Position numbers and translations under genes: made by a program
The notes under the pieces: generated by a model
What the model saw: only the letters and a program-made list of their open reading frames with translations
Told to the model about the DNA's origin: nothing
Databases searched by the model: none
Shown here: positions 1-8,701 of the stretch, piece by piece
Layout of the letters: every line of letters begins with the position of its first letter
Position numbering within the stretch: position 1 is the first letter of the stretch
Assembly (NCBI RefSeq): GCF_033971905.1
Contig: NZ_JALBUT010000001.1
Span: 248,001 to 312,000, forward strand
DNA length: 64,000 nt
Source of the DNA: Intestinicryptomonas porci
GTDB taxonomy: Bacteria; Verrucomicrobiota; Verrucomicrobiia; Opitutales; Intestinicryptomonadaceae
Reading direction: 5' to 3'

Positions 1-2562
1 AGATTTTTGCGCCTCTTCTTTTGTAGAATACGCTTCGGGCATCGGATCTTTCAATTCTTCTCCGTAAAGTTCGGATTTCACAAAATTTGCCCTCGAATCT
101 GTTTCAAAAATCCATGAGTATGGAGTTAATTCAGCCGCGACGGCATCGATTTTCTTTGCCCTTTTTTGCAGGGTTTTGGAGAATGCAAAACCGCTTTTTA
201 TCGGGGATTGACGGAAAGCGTCCAGAATTCTTTTTTCAAGCCATGCCTTGAATATCGGATTTGCATCGGAGTTTGCGGCGAAAACCAGAGCTTGCGAAAG
301 CGATTTTTTATCGGAAATTTCCGCAGTTTTTTCCGCAATTTCGGCTTCTTTTGCGAGTTTTATTCCCTCCAAAATGTAGCCGTTCGGGCGGCGGTTTTTG
401 AATGTTATCTTGCTAAATGCGGTTTCTTTTGCCTTGCCTGAGGAGTCGGACACAATATTTGCCTTTTGTATTACTTCTCCGCCGCCGTTCCACACGCGGT
501 TTCTTTCTTCGGGCTTATCAATCATATAGTACGTTTTGCCGTTTGAAGTGGCTTTGTGGATTTTTGCGATTTCCGGAAAATCATAGAAGTTTATGCTTGG
601 CGCGGAAAATTTTTCTGGAGCTTCTTCCGCCGTGTTTTTATCGATTATGCCACCGTAAACTTCAAACAAAACCGCGTCTTTCGCCGCCAAGATTTTTTCG
701 ATGCTTCCAGCGTCTTTTGGCGAAATCGCGGGGCTTTGAGAAAGCTCTTTCAACGCCTCGAAATATTCTTCCGCGCTCGACGCGCTCTTTATGAGGGCGA
801 GCGATTTGCCAAAGTTTTCGGCAAGATTTGCCTTGTCTTCCAATTCTTGCGCAACTTCCTGCAATTTTTCTGCCCTTTCAGGCGAAATCGCAAAAATAAT
901 ACTTGGGTTTTCGGCGAGGGCGCGGGCTTTTTGAAGGGCGTCTTTCGCGTTTTTTATGTGTTGGATATTTTCGCTGTCATGCACGTTTGCAAGCGCGGTT
1001 TCCCTTTGAATTAAATCAATAAGGGCATTCAATTTTGCGGCGTTTGCGGCGCGTTTTGCGGAAATCGCGTTTGAAAAAGCGTTTGCAAAGCTTGAAATTT
1101 CCATCTTCACCGCGGAGTATTCCGCTCCGTCCAAGGTGTTTGCCTGAGAATCCGCCGCGCTTAGTTCGTTTTGCATTTCAAGCCAGTTTGCGGGGTCGTC
1201 AGATTTTTTGTCGAATTTTTCTGCCGCATTCTTGAAGTGTTCAAATTTTTTAAGATAGGCGGTTTTTAATGCCAGAGTATTTTCGATTGTTTCTATCTTG
1301 TCGGAAAATTCGGTAAGAGCGCACGTTTGGGGGAAGGTTTTTTTTAGGCTTTCAAGCGACTGCACAGCCCCCCTTGTGTTTTGCATGTTTTGGATTGCCG
1401 AAATCGCGTTTGCAACGCTTCTATATTGCGTGTTCAGCCTTTCGCGCTTTTGTATTTCAAAAAACGTCGCTACTGCAAGGCATATTACGACCGTGGCAAG
1501 CCCCGCTTTTTTAAGGAGCGAAATTGTTATTTTGAAGCGCAGGACGGAAATCGTTTTTGAAAGTCTTTTTGCCATTTCGGGTTCTATTGAATTTCCCGCC
1601 GCTTTTTTCAACTTCAAGATTTTTTCAAGCGACTGCTTCGGCGGCATGTCGCTCGGATGCTCTATTTCAGAAGCGATGTCAAGCAGAGCCTGGGCTTTCG
1701 CTTCCGCCGCGTTCGCTTCGTCCTGCATAAAGAGGGCGCGTTTTGTCTGGGCGCGCAGGTAGTCTTGGTCGGCGGCGTTAAGCTCAATCTCGAACTTGCT
1801 TGTGAGAACGTCTGTTTCCGCCGCAAATTCGAGGATTTTCCGATAGTCGTCGGCGATTTCGGAACTGCGGAGAGCTTCAAATATTTCAGATATGCGCTTT
1901 ATTGCGTTTTGCTTTTCGTAGTCGTCGATTTTTGAGGAAAGATTTTTCCAGTCTTCGTCGTTTGAAAATATGTCGTCGGCATATTCCCGAATGTCAGACG
2001 CAGTTTTTATAGCTGACTGCAAGTCTCCCCTTGCAAGGGCGGCTTTTGCAACTTCAAATTTTTGCGTTGCAATTCGGCGGGAAAGCTTTTCAAGCTCGTT
2101 TTTTGCTTCGGAGTTTGAACCGTTTACTTTTACGATTGTGGATATTATGGAAAGGGCTTCCTCGTAATTATGCATGCGCATTGCGCGGCGGTAGTCGCGG
2201 TAAAGCGGATGGTTTTGGGAAATCTCCCGCGTATATAGCGATTTTACAAGCGAAATCTGGTTTTCGTCAAACGGCGAAGGGCATGGCAGAGAGTGGATTG
2301 AGCAGAAGTTGCGCCAGTCTTCGAGCCTTGAAAAAATCAACTCGTTTAAGGTTTCGAGCAGCATCGGCTGGGTTTCCGCGACTTGGAAAGCGGCGTAATC
2401 CCTGCCCGCGCGGATTAGGGAGGCGCAGTGCAGAAGTTTGCGCTCCGCGTTTTGGCAAATGCGCATATATTCCGAGGCGATTGCCCTAAGCTGTGCGTCG
2501 CTTGCGTTCGCCTTTCCGTCGAGAATGCTCTGTATTCTCAAAATTAAAAATTGTATTGTCAT
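1..2562 (-). CDS. Large membrane-anchored coiled-coil protein of a GTPase-associated system (C-terminus cut by window edge)
   Basis: The frame is open for 854 codons from an ATG at 2562 to the window edge, so the C-terminus is missing. The start is fixed by an ATGA overlap (2559-2562) with the stop of the upstream gene. Residues 1 to about 345 are helix-rich and charged, with many Glu, Lys and Ala. One hydrophobic segment lies at about 350-368 (GLATVVICLAVATFF), followed by about 480 more helical, coiled-coil-like residues. I recognise no catalytic motif. The tight coupling to the GAP1-like and GTPase genes suggests it is the membrane or scaffold partner, or an effector whose decisive domain lies beyond the edge. 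The function is not known. The reading frame is clean and the codon use matches the neighbours. Confidence 0.85.
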   Translation of the reverse strand, partial: MTIQFLILRIQSILDGKANASDAQLRAIASEYMRICQNAERKLLHCASLIRAGRDYAAFQVAETQPMLLETLNELIFSRLEDWRNFCSIHSLPCPSPFDENQISLVKSLYTREISQNHPLYRDYRRAMRMHNYEEALSIISTIVKVNGSNSEAKNELEKLSRRIATQKFEVAKAALARGDLQSAIKTASDIREYADDIFSNDEDWKNLSSKIDDYEKQNAIKRISEIFEALRSSEIADDYRKILEFAAETDVLTSKFEIELNAADQDYLRAQTKRALFMQDEANAAEAKAQALLDIASEIEHPSDMPPKQSLEKILKLKKAAGNSIEPEMAKRLSKTISVLRFKITISLLKKAGLATVVICLAVATFFEIQKRERLNTQYRSVANAISAIQNMQNTRGAVQSLESLKKTFPQTCALTEFSDKIETIENTLALKTAYLKKFEHFKNAAEKFDKKSDDPANWLEMQNELSAADSQANTLDGAEYSAVKMEISSFANAFSNAISAKRAANAAKLNALIDLIQRETALANVHDSENIQHIKNAKDALQKARALAENPSIIFAISPERAEKLQEVAQELEDKANLAENFGKSLALIKSASSAEEYFEALKELSQSPAISPKDAGSIEKILAAKDAVLFEVYGGIIDKNTAEEAPEKFSAPSINFYDFPEIAKIHKATSNGKTYYMIDKPEERNRVWNGGGEVIQKANIVSDSSGKAKETAFSKITFKNRRPNGYILEGIKLAKEAEIAEKTAEISDKKSLSQALVFAANSDANPIFKAWLEKRILDAFRQSPIKSGFAFSKTLQKRAKKIDAVAAELTPYSWIFETDSRANFVKSELYGEELKDPMPEAYSTKEEAQKS

Positions 2563-3914
2563 AATTTTTGCACTTTCAGTTTAAGCCCCTCCATCATTCG
2601 GGCGCGTTTTGTTTTGTTTGGAAAATCTTTTATTTCAAGAGCGGGAAGAGCCTTTTTTAAAAGGGCGAGGGCCTTTGCCTTGTCTTGGTTTTCGGCGGAC
2701 TCTTCGGCTTCGCTTAAAATTTCGTCGAATTTTTTGCCCATGTCGCTCAGAATTTCCGGGCGCGCCTTGGGGTTGAAGTCTTCAAGGTTTGCGTTATCCC
2801 AAAGGGTTAAAGCCTCTTGCCATTTTGCCTCGTTTGTCAAATCTTTCACTTCCGCCCTGATTTTTGAGTATGTTGCCCGAACTTCGACAGGTTCAGAGAG
2901 CGGAATGTTCGACATGTATGAATTTTTTTGAATTTGCATTCTTGTGTCGAACTCGTCTTCGTCGGATTTTGCGAACAAAAACACCGCCATCACCGCGATT
3001 GCCGCCACGAGAAGAGCGCACGCTGCAAGCAGGGAATTGCGCTTGAATTCGGGAGAAATTTTACTTTCGCTTTCTTGGATGTTTCGGGCAATTTTTATTT
3101 TTGGCTTGAATTCGGAAGGCTTTTGAACTTTCAAATTCAGCCTGTCTTTGTTTGAAATTTTCGCGGTTCTTGCAAAAACAGCCACAGGCGTGTTCGGGGC
3201 AGGAGGGGCTTTTTTTGACGTTAAGTTTATCGCGGAAGAATTTGCGCTTGCGATTTCGGGCGGGGTGTTTGTGTAAACTTTCCAGGAAAAATCCTGCGGG
3301 TTTTCTCCGCGGCATATTGATGTAGTGAAAGTGTAGTCCCACGACTTTGCTTCGGGAGTACATAGCGCGGAGGCTTGCGCAAACAGCTTTAAAAGCGTCT
3401 TTCCGTCTTCGGGGTTGGCGTAGATGTCCACCGATTCCGAAAGCATAAGCGCGGCTTTTCCCGCGTCTAAAAAATAGTCCTGCCACATTGAGGCCGGCGG
3501 GGCGAATTTTTGCGCCGATTTTTTTATCGGGACGCTTTCAAGAAATTTTGGCGCGCCTTCGTATGAGTCCATCCAGCCGTCAAACTCCAAAATCGCCTGA
3601 GCGGGAGATGGAACAAGCTGTGTTTCGTCTTCCGTTAAAACCAAGTGGTCAGCGATGTAATTTGAGCGGTTGGTGTAGTCGGCTCCCGAGTCGGTTATGC
3701 GCGAAAGGATATGGTAATTCTTGTCCCCAAGCCAAATTTTTCGATGCGAAAAGATAGGATTTGCGCGCATGACATCGTGGTCGTAAGTCCCGCATTTTTC
3801 GACGCAGAGCGCGAGCTTTTCCGACATTTCCGCGCTTCTTGCGACCGTGCAAAATCCGGTGCGCGAACCTGTCAGCGAACTTGGAGAGCTTGTAAATATG
3901 AGTCTGAATGCCAT
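2559..3914 (-). CDS. GAP1-like GTPase-associated protein with one transmembrane helix
   Basis: 451 residues. The N-terminus (FTSSPSSLTGSRTGFCTVAR, then YHILSRITDSGADYTNRSNY and ADHLVL at about 67-93) matches what I recall of the GAP1-N2 domain, the N-terminal domain of GTPase-associated protein 1. That family is encoded beside unusual bacterial GTPases in predicted conflict or signalling systems. Residues 215-290 are a Pro/Lys/Ser-rich linker. A membrane helix lies at about 294-315 (LLAACALLVAAIAVMAVF). The C-terminal 135 residues are helical and charged. The gene starts 3 nt after the GTPase stop and overlaps the next gene by 4 nt, so the three are almost certainly co-transcribed and co-translated. 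The family call rests on remembered motif patterns, not a search; the biochemical role is unproven. Confidence 0.75.
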   Translation of the reverse strand: MAFRLIFTSSPSSLTGSRTGFCTVARSAEMSEKLALCVEKCGTYDHDVMRANPIFSHRKIWLGDKNYHILSRITDSGADYTNRSNYIADHLVLTEDETQLVPSPAQAILEFDGWMDSYEGAPKFLESVPIKKSAQKFAPPASMWQDYFLDAGKAALMLSESVDIYANPEDGKTLLKLFAQASALCTPEAKSWDYTFTTSICRGENPQDFSWKVYTNTPPEIASANSSAINLTSKKAPPAPNTPVAVFARTAKISNKDRLNLKVQKPSEFKPKIKIARNIQESESKISPEFKRNSLLAACALLVAAIAVMAVFLFAKSDEDEFDTRMQIQKNSYMSNIPLSEPVEVRATYSKIRAEVKDLTNEAKWQEALTLWDNANLEDFNPKARPEILSDMGKKFDEILSEAEESAENQDKAKALALLKKALPALEIKDFPNKTKRARMMEGLKLKVQKL

Positions 3915-3917
3915 GTT

Positions 3918-5651
3918 TTAGGCGCGTTTTTGCATGATAGAAGGCTCTAATTGCCTCAAAACCCAAAGCATCGGAATGTCAACGTTTATGGGATTTAGCA
4001 ATGAGGGCACGGGCGCGATTTTTCCCGCGGAATTTCCTTCTGAAATTTTTATCGGGGAGTGTCCGAGGGGGCTTATCGCAAAGTATTTTACGTTTGACGA
4101 AACCGCTTCCGCCCCCGCCACGATGGAAGGTTCTGTTTTCAGCATGAAATTGCGCAAAATCTCCGAATTGCGTTCTACTGCTTCTTCGGAAAGTTCCCCG
4201 TTTTCAAAATAATCCGCGAGCTTTTCTCCGAGCAAGTCTTTCCAAATGTCGAATTTGCCAAGCATTACGGCAAGCGGCGTTTGGATTTTTTCGCTCGTTG
4301 AAAGCGCGAGAATTCTTTTAATTCGCACTTCCATTTCCGCCAAAATCGTATCTTGCTGGTCGAGCCTTCCCGCAATTTTAAGCTGGGGGTCGGGATTGTC
4401 GTGCAGGAGATTTTTGAAGTTGCGGTTTGCCGCGGGGTCGAAGAGGAAGAATATTGCGTCGGAGCAGGCGACGTGCATTGCGCCCGGAGAATCCTCCAAG
4501 TCTATGCCCGGCTCGAAATGTTCGCCCGCATTGTCGTAAAAAATCAAAGCCGCGCTTTCTGTCTTTGCGCCCAAATCTTTTGAGAGTATGTACGACATCG
4601 GCTTTGGCAGGGAAACCATTTTCCCGAAACGCGGATATTTTTCGTACATCGCGCCTTCCAATGCCGTTTTTGCCAAAATCGCGCTTTCAGGGGTGTCTGC
4701 CGAAAACAGGCGGTTTTTCATCTGCGTCAAAAGCATGTTTCCCGAAGGGTCCAAGTCTTTTAAGGAAGCCCCGTAATGGCGGAAGACCGAATTTTGCAGC
4801 TCTTTTATGAGCACGCTCAAGTAGTACGACTTGCCCGCGCTTGGCGCGCCGACAATGGAAAATATGTGGCGCTTCAAATCGACATAGCCCGTCGGAAGCT
4901 TCTTTCGGCAGTGGGGGCAAGCAATGTCGTGCGACGGCATTCCCGCAGGGTCGATTGCGTTGCCTTCTCCGTCAAAGGCGGTTGGCAGAAAGCGCAGCAT
5001 TTCTTCGCTTCCAAGTATCGGGTCGCCGCGCAGGGATTCGTGGGAGGCAATGCTTAGGGCGTCTCCCAAATCGAATTTAAGCCAGCAAAGCGGGCATCTG
5101 ATTTCGCCCGAAGTTGTGTCGAGAGGCGACATCGCCTGCGGCTGGGCGGCACCGAACACGCTTTTATAGAAAAAGCCGCAAGTCGCTCCCTTGGGGCATA
5201 CCGCGAGCCCGCTTCCGGTGAGCGCGCGCTTTTCGACCGCCTGTCTTATCTTGCCAAATTCCGCGACGTCTTCTATTGTTCCCGATTCCGTGTTAAAAAT
5301 AATCCATTTTGAAAAATCTATTTTTTTCGCGCTTTCCAAGGCATGTTCGCCCGCGAACAAAAGAAGCAACGTGTCTCCGATTTTCAGCGTGTTTTGCTCT
5401 TGCAGAGGCTCTTTTTCGCCAAGCGGGGCTGAGTTTAATTCAATTTTTTGCGCAAAATCTTCGTCCGGATAAATAAGATAGTCGCCTTTCTTTGTTTTTT
5501 CTATTATTGCCGCATCGGGCGAATTTGAATCAATTTCTCCGTTTTGACTGATTGCGGCGGGAAAGTTTGAAATTTCAAAAAAAGCCCCCCTTGTGCAATC
5601 CGCCAAAATAAGTTTGTTTTTCTTATTTTTTTTGTTGCCAAACATAAACAT
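3918..5651 (-). CDS. Zinc-ribbon TRAFAC-like GTPase of the GAP1-associated (Double-GTPase type) class
   Basis: 577 residues. The first 150 form a beta-rich region I cannot assign; an FHA- or GYF-like fold is possible. A cysteine-rich segment follows: CPKGATC at 152-158, CPLC at 186-189 and CPHC at 245-248, fitting zinc ribbons. The GTPase core has a P-loop GAPSAGKS at 268-275, a G3-like DNAG at 373-376 and a G4-like KFD at 466-468. The P-loop and zinc ribbons match my recollection of DO-GTPase proteins encoded beside GAP1. It is the first gene of the three-gene operon and is divergent from an ECF sigma gene 129 bp away. A second ATG two codons in is an alternative start. It likely acts as the nucleotide-dependent switch of the system; the trigger and output are unknown. 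Confidence 0.78.
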   Translation of the reverse strand: MFMFGNKKNKKNKLILADCTRGAFFEISNFPAAISQNGEIDSNSPDAAIIEKTKKGDYLIYPDEDFAQKIELNSAPLGEKEPLQEQNTLKIGDTLLLLFAGEHALESAKKIDFSKWIIFNTESGTIEDVAEFGKIRQAVEKRALTGSGLAVCPKGATCGFFYKSVFGAAQPQAMSPLDTTSGEIRCPLCWLKFDLGDALSIASHESLRGDPILGSEEMLRFLPTAFDGEGNAIDPAGMPSHDIACPHCRKKLPTGYVDLKRHIFSIVGAPSAGKSYYLSVLIKELQNSVFRHYGASLKDLDPSGNMLLTQMKNRLFSADTPESAILAKTALEGAMYEKYPRFGKMVSLPKPMSYILSKDLGAKTESAALIFYDNAGEHFEPGIDLEDSPGAMHVACSDAIFFLFDPAANRNFKNLLHDNPDPQLKIAGRLDQQDTILAEMEVRIKRILALSTSEKIQTPLAVMLGKFDIWKDLLGEKLADYFENGELSEEAVERNSEILRNFMLKTEPSIVAGAEAVSSNVKYFAISPLGHSPIKISEGNSAGKIAPVPSLLNPINVDIPMLWVLRQLEPSIMQKRA

Positions 5652-5780
5652 AGCGAATACCTTTTCTTTTGAAATTCAGCATAGAATTTTATTTGATTGT
5701 TTCAAGCTAAAATAAAAAATAAATTTTTTTTGGAACTTTTATTTAAAATTCGTGTCAAAGATTTTCATACAGGTGGAATT

Positions 5781-6368
5781 ATGGAAAATGCAGTCGATAC
5801 AGGAAATTTGGCAACCCGTTTGAAAAATGGCGAGGAGGCTGCATTTGGTGATTTTGTCCGCACGCATTGGGACAAAGCCTTTTCCCGCGCTTACGGTCTC
5901 TTGAAAAACAGGGAAGACGCGGAAGAAGTTGCGCAGGACGCATTCATAAGGGCTCGCAACGGAATGGAAAAATTCAGGGGCGAATGCTCGCCTTCTACAT
6001 GGCTTCACCGAATCGTCACCAATTTGGCGAGAAACAAATACTGGTACTGGTTCAGGCGCCGTCGTGGCGAATCTTTTTCGATAGATTCGCAAATATCCGA
6101 AGATTCCGAAACCACGTTTGCCGAAACTCTGGCTTGCGAAACGCTGAATCCGTCCGAAATGGCACTTGCAAATGAATTTGAAGAAATCTTGCCGCGTGCG
6201 ATGGCAAGTCTTGACGAAAAATACGCGGTCGTTCTGCGCATGCGTTCTGAAATGGACATGTCTTACGAAGAAATAGCCGCGGAATTGAATCTTACTGTCG
6301 GAACGGTAAAAAGCAGGCTGTCGCGTGCCCGCGAGCAGTTGCGCGATATTTTAAGCGACAACATTTAA
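5781..6368 (+). CDS. ECF-family RNA polymerase sigma factor
   Basis: 195 residues from the ATG at 5781, chosen because AGGTGG lies at 5771-5776 and an upstream in-frame ATG (5697) would add 28 residues unlike the family. Region 2 is clear (DAEEVAQDAFIRARNGMEKF, then STWLHRIVTNLARNKYW), and region 4 has the helix-turn-helix (SYEEIAAELNLTVGTVKSRLSRAREQL). Such sigma factors direct polymerase to a small regulon and are held by a membrane anti-sigma factor until a signal arrives. The next gene, 9 nt downstream, fits that partner. The gene is divergent from the GTPase operon, so it may control that operon or itself; no matching -35/-10 pair was identified. Confidence 0.9.
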   Translation: MENAVDTGNLATRLKNGEEAAFGDFVRTHWDKAFSRAYGLLKNREDAEEVAQDAFIRARNGMEKFRGECSPSTWLHRIVTNLARNKYWYWFRRRRGESFSIDSQISEDSETTFAETLACETLNPSEMALANEFEEILPRAMASLDEKYAVVLRMRSEMDMSYEEIAAELNLTVGTVKSRLSRAREQLRDILSDNI

Positions 6369-6377
6369 GGAGCGGAA

Positions 6378-6881
6378 ATGGAAAAAGGAAACAAACAGGC
6401 TTTCAAAATTGGCGGCAAAGTGGTTTCTAAAAACCGTTTTGACGAACTCGTAAGCTCGTATCTTGATATGACAATCACAAAGGAAGAGCTGGATTTGCTT
6501 GCGAAACTTGTAAGCTCAAACGAGAGGGCGAAAAACGATTTTTCCAAGGCGCGCCGTATTCATCTTGCAACATGTAAAATGTTTGGAAAGCAAACCGTAA
6601 AACTTCCGCGCCTGCCTGTTTACACGATAAAAAAGAGAACACGCAAGCGCGCGGCGGCAGAATGGTCTGTGGTTGCCCTTTTGATGTTCACAACCGTCGT
6701 GACTTTTCGTTTTGCGCAGAGAGCCATGGACATGGAAGACGAGCCGGTAAACTCCATTGAAATTGCGTCCGTTCCCGATATAAGTTCTTTCTACGATTTT
6801 ACTCTTGAAAATAATTTTGTGGCGCAAGGCGGAACTTGTTCGCTTTTCAGGGTAATCCCGAGAAAAAGAAAAGGCGAGTGA
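6378..6881 (+). CDS. Probable membrane anti-sigma factor
   Basis: 167 residues with AAGGAG 7 nt before the ATG. The N-terminal 60 residues (DELVSSYLDMTITKEELDLL, then SSNERAKNDFSKARR) resemble the short helical sigma-binding domain of FecR/RsiW-like anti-sigma factors of Bacteroidetes and Verrucomicrobia. A basic stretch (KKRTRKRAAAEW) precedes one membrane helix at about 96-113 (SVVALLMFTTVVTFRFA), followed by a short periplasmic tail. No HxxxCxxC zinc motif is present. The order sigma then single-TM protein supports the call, although no family signature is strong. A terminator follows it at 6914-6947. Confidence 0.65.
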   Translation: MEKGNKQAFKIGGKVVSKNRFDELVSSYLDMTITKEELDLLAKLVSSNERAKNDFSKARRIHLATCKMFGKQTVKLPRLPVYTIKKRTRKRAAAEWSVVALLMFTTVVTFRFAQRAMDMEDEPVNSIEIASVPDISSFYDFTLENNFVAQGGTCSLFRVIPRKRKGE

Positions 6882-6913
6882 GCCTGAAAATCAAAACATA
6901 AATATTTTATGAC

Positions 6914-6947
6914 CCCAAAATTTGTTTTACATGTTTTGGGTTTTTTT
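6914..6947 (+). terminator. Rho-independent terminator after the sigma/anti-sigma pair
   Basis: CCCAAAA at 6914-6920 pairs with TTTTGGG at 6934-6940 and is followed by seven T at 6941-6947. It separates the sigma operon from the FAD oxidoreductase and argues against any start for the latter upstream of it. Confidence 0.75.
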
Positions 6948-6983
6948 GTATGTAATATTAAATATATTATAAAAATGAAGTAT

Positions 6984-8627
6984 ATGATGAAGAAAATTTT
7001 ATTGTCGTTAGTGTTAATGTGTGTGTCTTTGGCTTTAAACGCCAAAACCGTCAAGGCGGATATTGTTGTTTACGGAGGCACGTCTGCGGGAGTTGCCGCG
7101 GCGGTGCAGGCGGCGAGGGAAGGCAAGAGCGTCGTGCTTGTCGCTCCCGAAAACCATCTTGGGGCTATGTCGAGCGCGGGGCTGGGATTTACCGATTCTG
7201 GTAAAACCGCGACAATCGGGGGTGTCAGCAAGGAATTTTACCATAGAATTTGGCTTGAATACAAAAAGCCCGAAAGCTGGAAGTTCGGCAAAAAGCGCGA
7301 AAATTTCAAGGCGTCGGGGCAGGGAACCAAAGCAATGGACGACGAGCGCGAGCTTGCTTGGATTTTCGAACCGTCCGTCGCCGAGCGAGTTTATGACAAC
7401 TGGCTTCAAGAGCTGAAAATCCCTGTATATAAAAACACTTACCTCGACCGCTCAAAAAAAGGCGTTCGCAAAAGCAAGGACGGCAAAATCGTTTCGTTTA
7501 AATCCTTGAAAGGCGATGTGTTTGCCGGCAAAGTCTTTATAGACGCCACATTTGAAGGCGACTTGATGGCGGCGGCGGGCTGTTCCTACACTGTCGGAAG
7601 AGAATCCAATTCAGTTTATAAAGAAAAATACAACGGCTCTCGGCTTGGCAAGTTCTCAGGGCATCGCCACCATTTCCAAAAGCAGGTTGACCCGTATGTC
7701 GAAAAGGGAAATCCGAAAAGCGGGCTTTTGAAGCACGTTTCGAGCGAACCCATTGCCCCGCTTGGAGAGGGCGACAACCGATTGCAGGCGTATTGCTTCA
7801 GAATGTGCCTTACCGATTTGCCCGAAAACCGCGTTCCCTTTCCCAAGCCCGAAAACTACAATGCCGACGATTACATATTGGCTCTGCGCTATTACGAAGC
7901 CGAAGGCAGGCGCGATTTTCTTAAAAACGACCGCATCATGAACGGAAAGACAGACACCAACAACCAGGGCGCATTTTCCACCGACTTTTTGGGTGGGAAT
8001 TACGATTATCCCGAAGCCGACTACAAGACGCGCGAAAAGATAGTTAAATCCCACAAGGATTACCAGCTTGGTCTTTTGTACTTCCTTTCAAACGACGAGC
8101 GCGTGCCTGAAAAACTGCGCAAGGATATTTCAAGATGGGGCTTGGCAAAAGACGAATTTACCGACACGGGCAACTGGCCGTTTTATCTTTACATACGCGA
8201 AGCCCGCCGACTGATAGGCGAGTACGTCATGACAGAACACGACTGCACCGGCAGGGCGTCAACGCCAAAATCAATCGGCATGGGCTCATACACTCTCGAC
8301 AGCCATAATACCGTTAGGTATGTCACTCCCGAAGGCTTTGTGCAAAACGAGGGCGATGTGGGAGCGGGCTGCAAGCCCTATAAAATCTCTTACGGCTCAA
8401 TCGTTCCAAAAAAATCCGAATGTACCAATTTGATGGTGACAAACGCCTGCTCCGCTTCGCATATCGCATACGGCTCGATTAGAATGGAGCCCGTGTTTAT
8501 GATATTGGGGCATTCTGCGGCAACTGCGGCATCGATGGCGATAGATAAAAATATACCTGTGCAGGATGTCGATTACGAACATCTTTCCGAAAAACTAAAA
8601 GCCGACGGGCAGATTTTATCGCTTTAA
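6984..8627 (+). CDS. Secreted FAD-dependent oxidoreductase (FAD_oxidored family)
   Basis: About 547 residues. Starts at 6975, 6984 or 6987 all give the same signal peptide (MKKILLSLVLMCVSLALNA); a longer frame from 6909 would begin inside the upstream terminator. After the signal peptide comes a dinucleotide fold (DIVVYGGTSAGVAAAVQAAR) and the family motif HLGAMSSAGLGFTD. A second block near the C-terminus (ACSASHIAYGSIRMEPVFM) is also typical. These proteins are common in Planctomycetes and Verrucomicrobia, often near polysaccharide-degradation genes, and their substrates are mostly unknown. It stands alone here between two terminator-like hairpins, so the physiological role cannot be inferred. 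Confidence 0.85.
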   Translation: MMKKILLSLVLMCVSLALNAKTVKADIVVYGGTSAGVAAAVQAAREGKSVVLVAPENHLGAMSSAGLGFTDSGKTATIGGVSKEFYHRIWLEYKKPESWKFGKKRENFKASGQGTKAMDDERELAWIFEPSVAERVYDNWLQELKIPVYKNTYLDRSKKGVRKSKDGKIVSFKSLKGDVFAGKVFIDATFEGDLMAAAGCSYTVGRESNSVYKEKYNGSRLGKFSGHRHHFQKQVDPYVEKGNPKSGLLKHVSSEPIAPLGEGDNRLQAYCFRMCLTDLPENRVPFPKPENYNADDYILALRYYEAEGRRDFLKNDRIMNGKTDTNNQGAFSTDFLGGNYDYPEADYKTREKIVKSHKDYQLGLLYFLSNDERVPEKLRKDISRWGLAKDEFTDTGNWPFYLYIREARRLIGEYVMTEHDCTGRASTPKSIGMGSYTLDSHNTVRYVTPEGFVQNEGDVGAGCKPYKISYGSIVPKKSECTNLMVTNACSASHIAYGSIRMEPVFMILGHSAATAASMAIDKNIPVQDVDYEHLSEKLKADGQILSL

Positions 8628-8650
8628 AGCGAATTTCAAACGCTTTATTT
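8626..8650 (+). terminator. Weak terminator-like hairpin after the oxidoreductase
   Basis: AAAGCG at 8626-8631, overlapping the stop codon, pairs with CGCTTT at 8641-8646 around a 9-nt loop and is followed by ATTTG. The stem is only 6 bp and the T-tract is poor. Confidence 0.3.
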
Positions 8651-8701
8651 GTTGCAGCTTTGAACGTTTTTTTATAAAAAGGACAAGGAATTTTTCATTA
8701 A

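Noticed and set aside
166..2489. Several plus-strand open frames opposite the large coiled-coil gene
   Set aside because: They are short, overlap one another, and encode Arg/Phe/Cys-rich junk typical of the antisense of a Lys/Glu-rich gene; the minus strand is open throughout.
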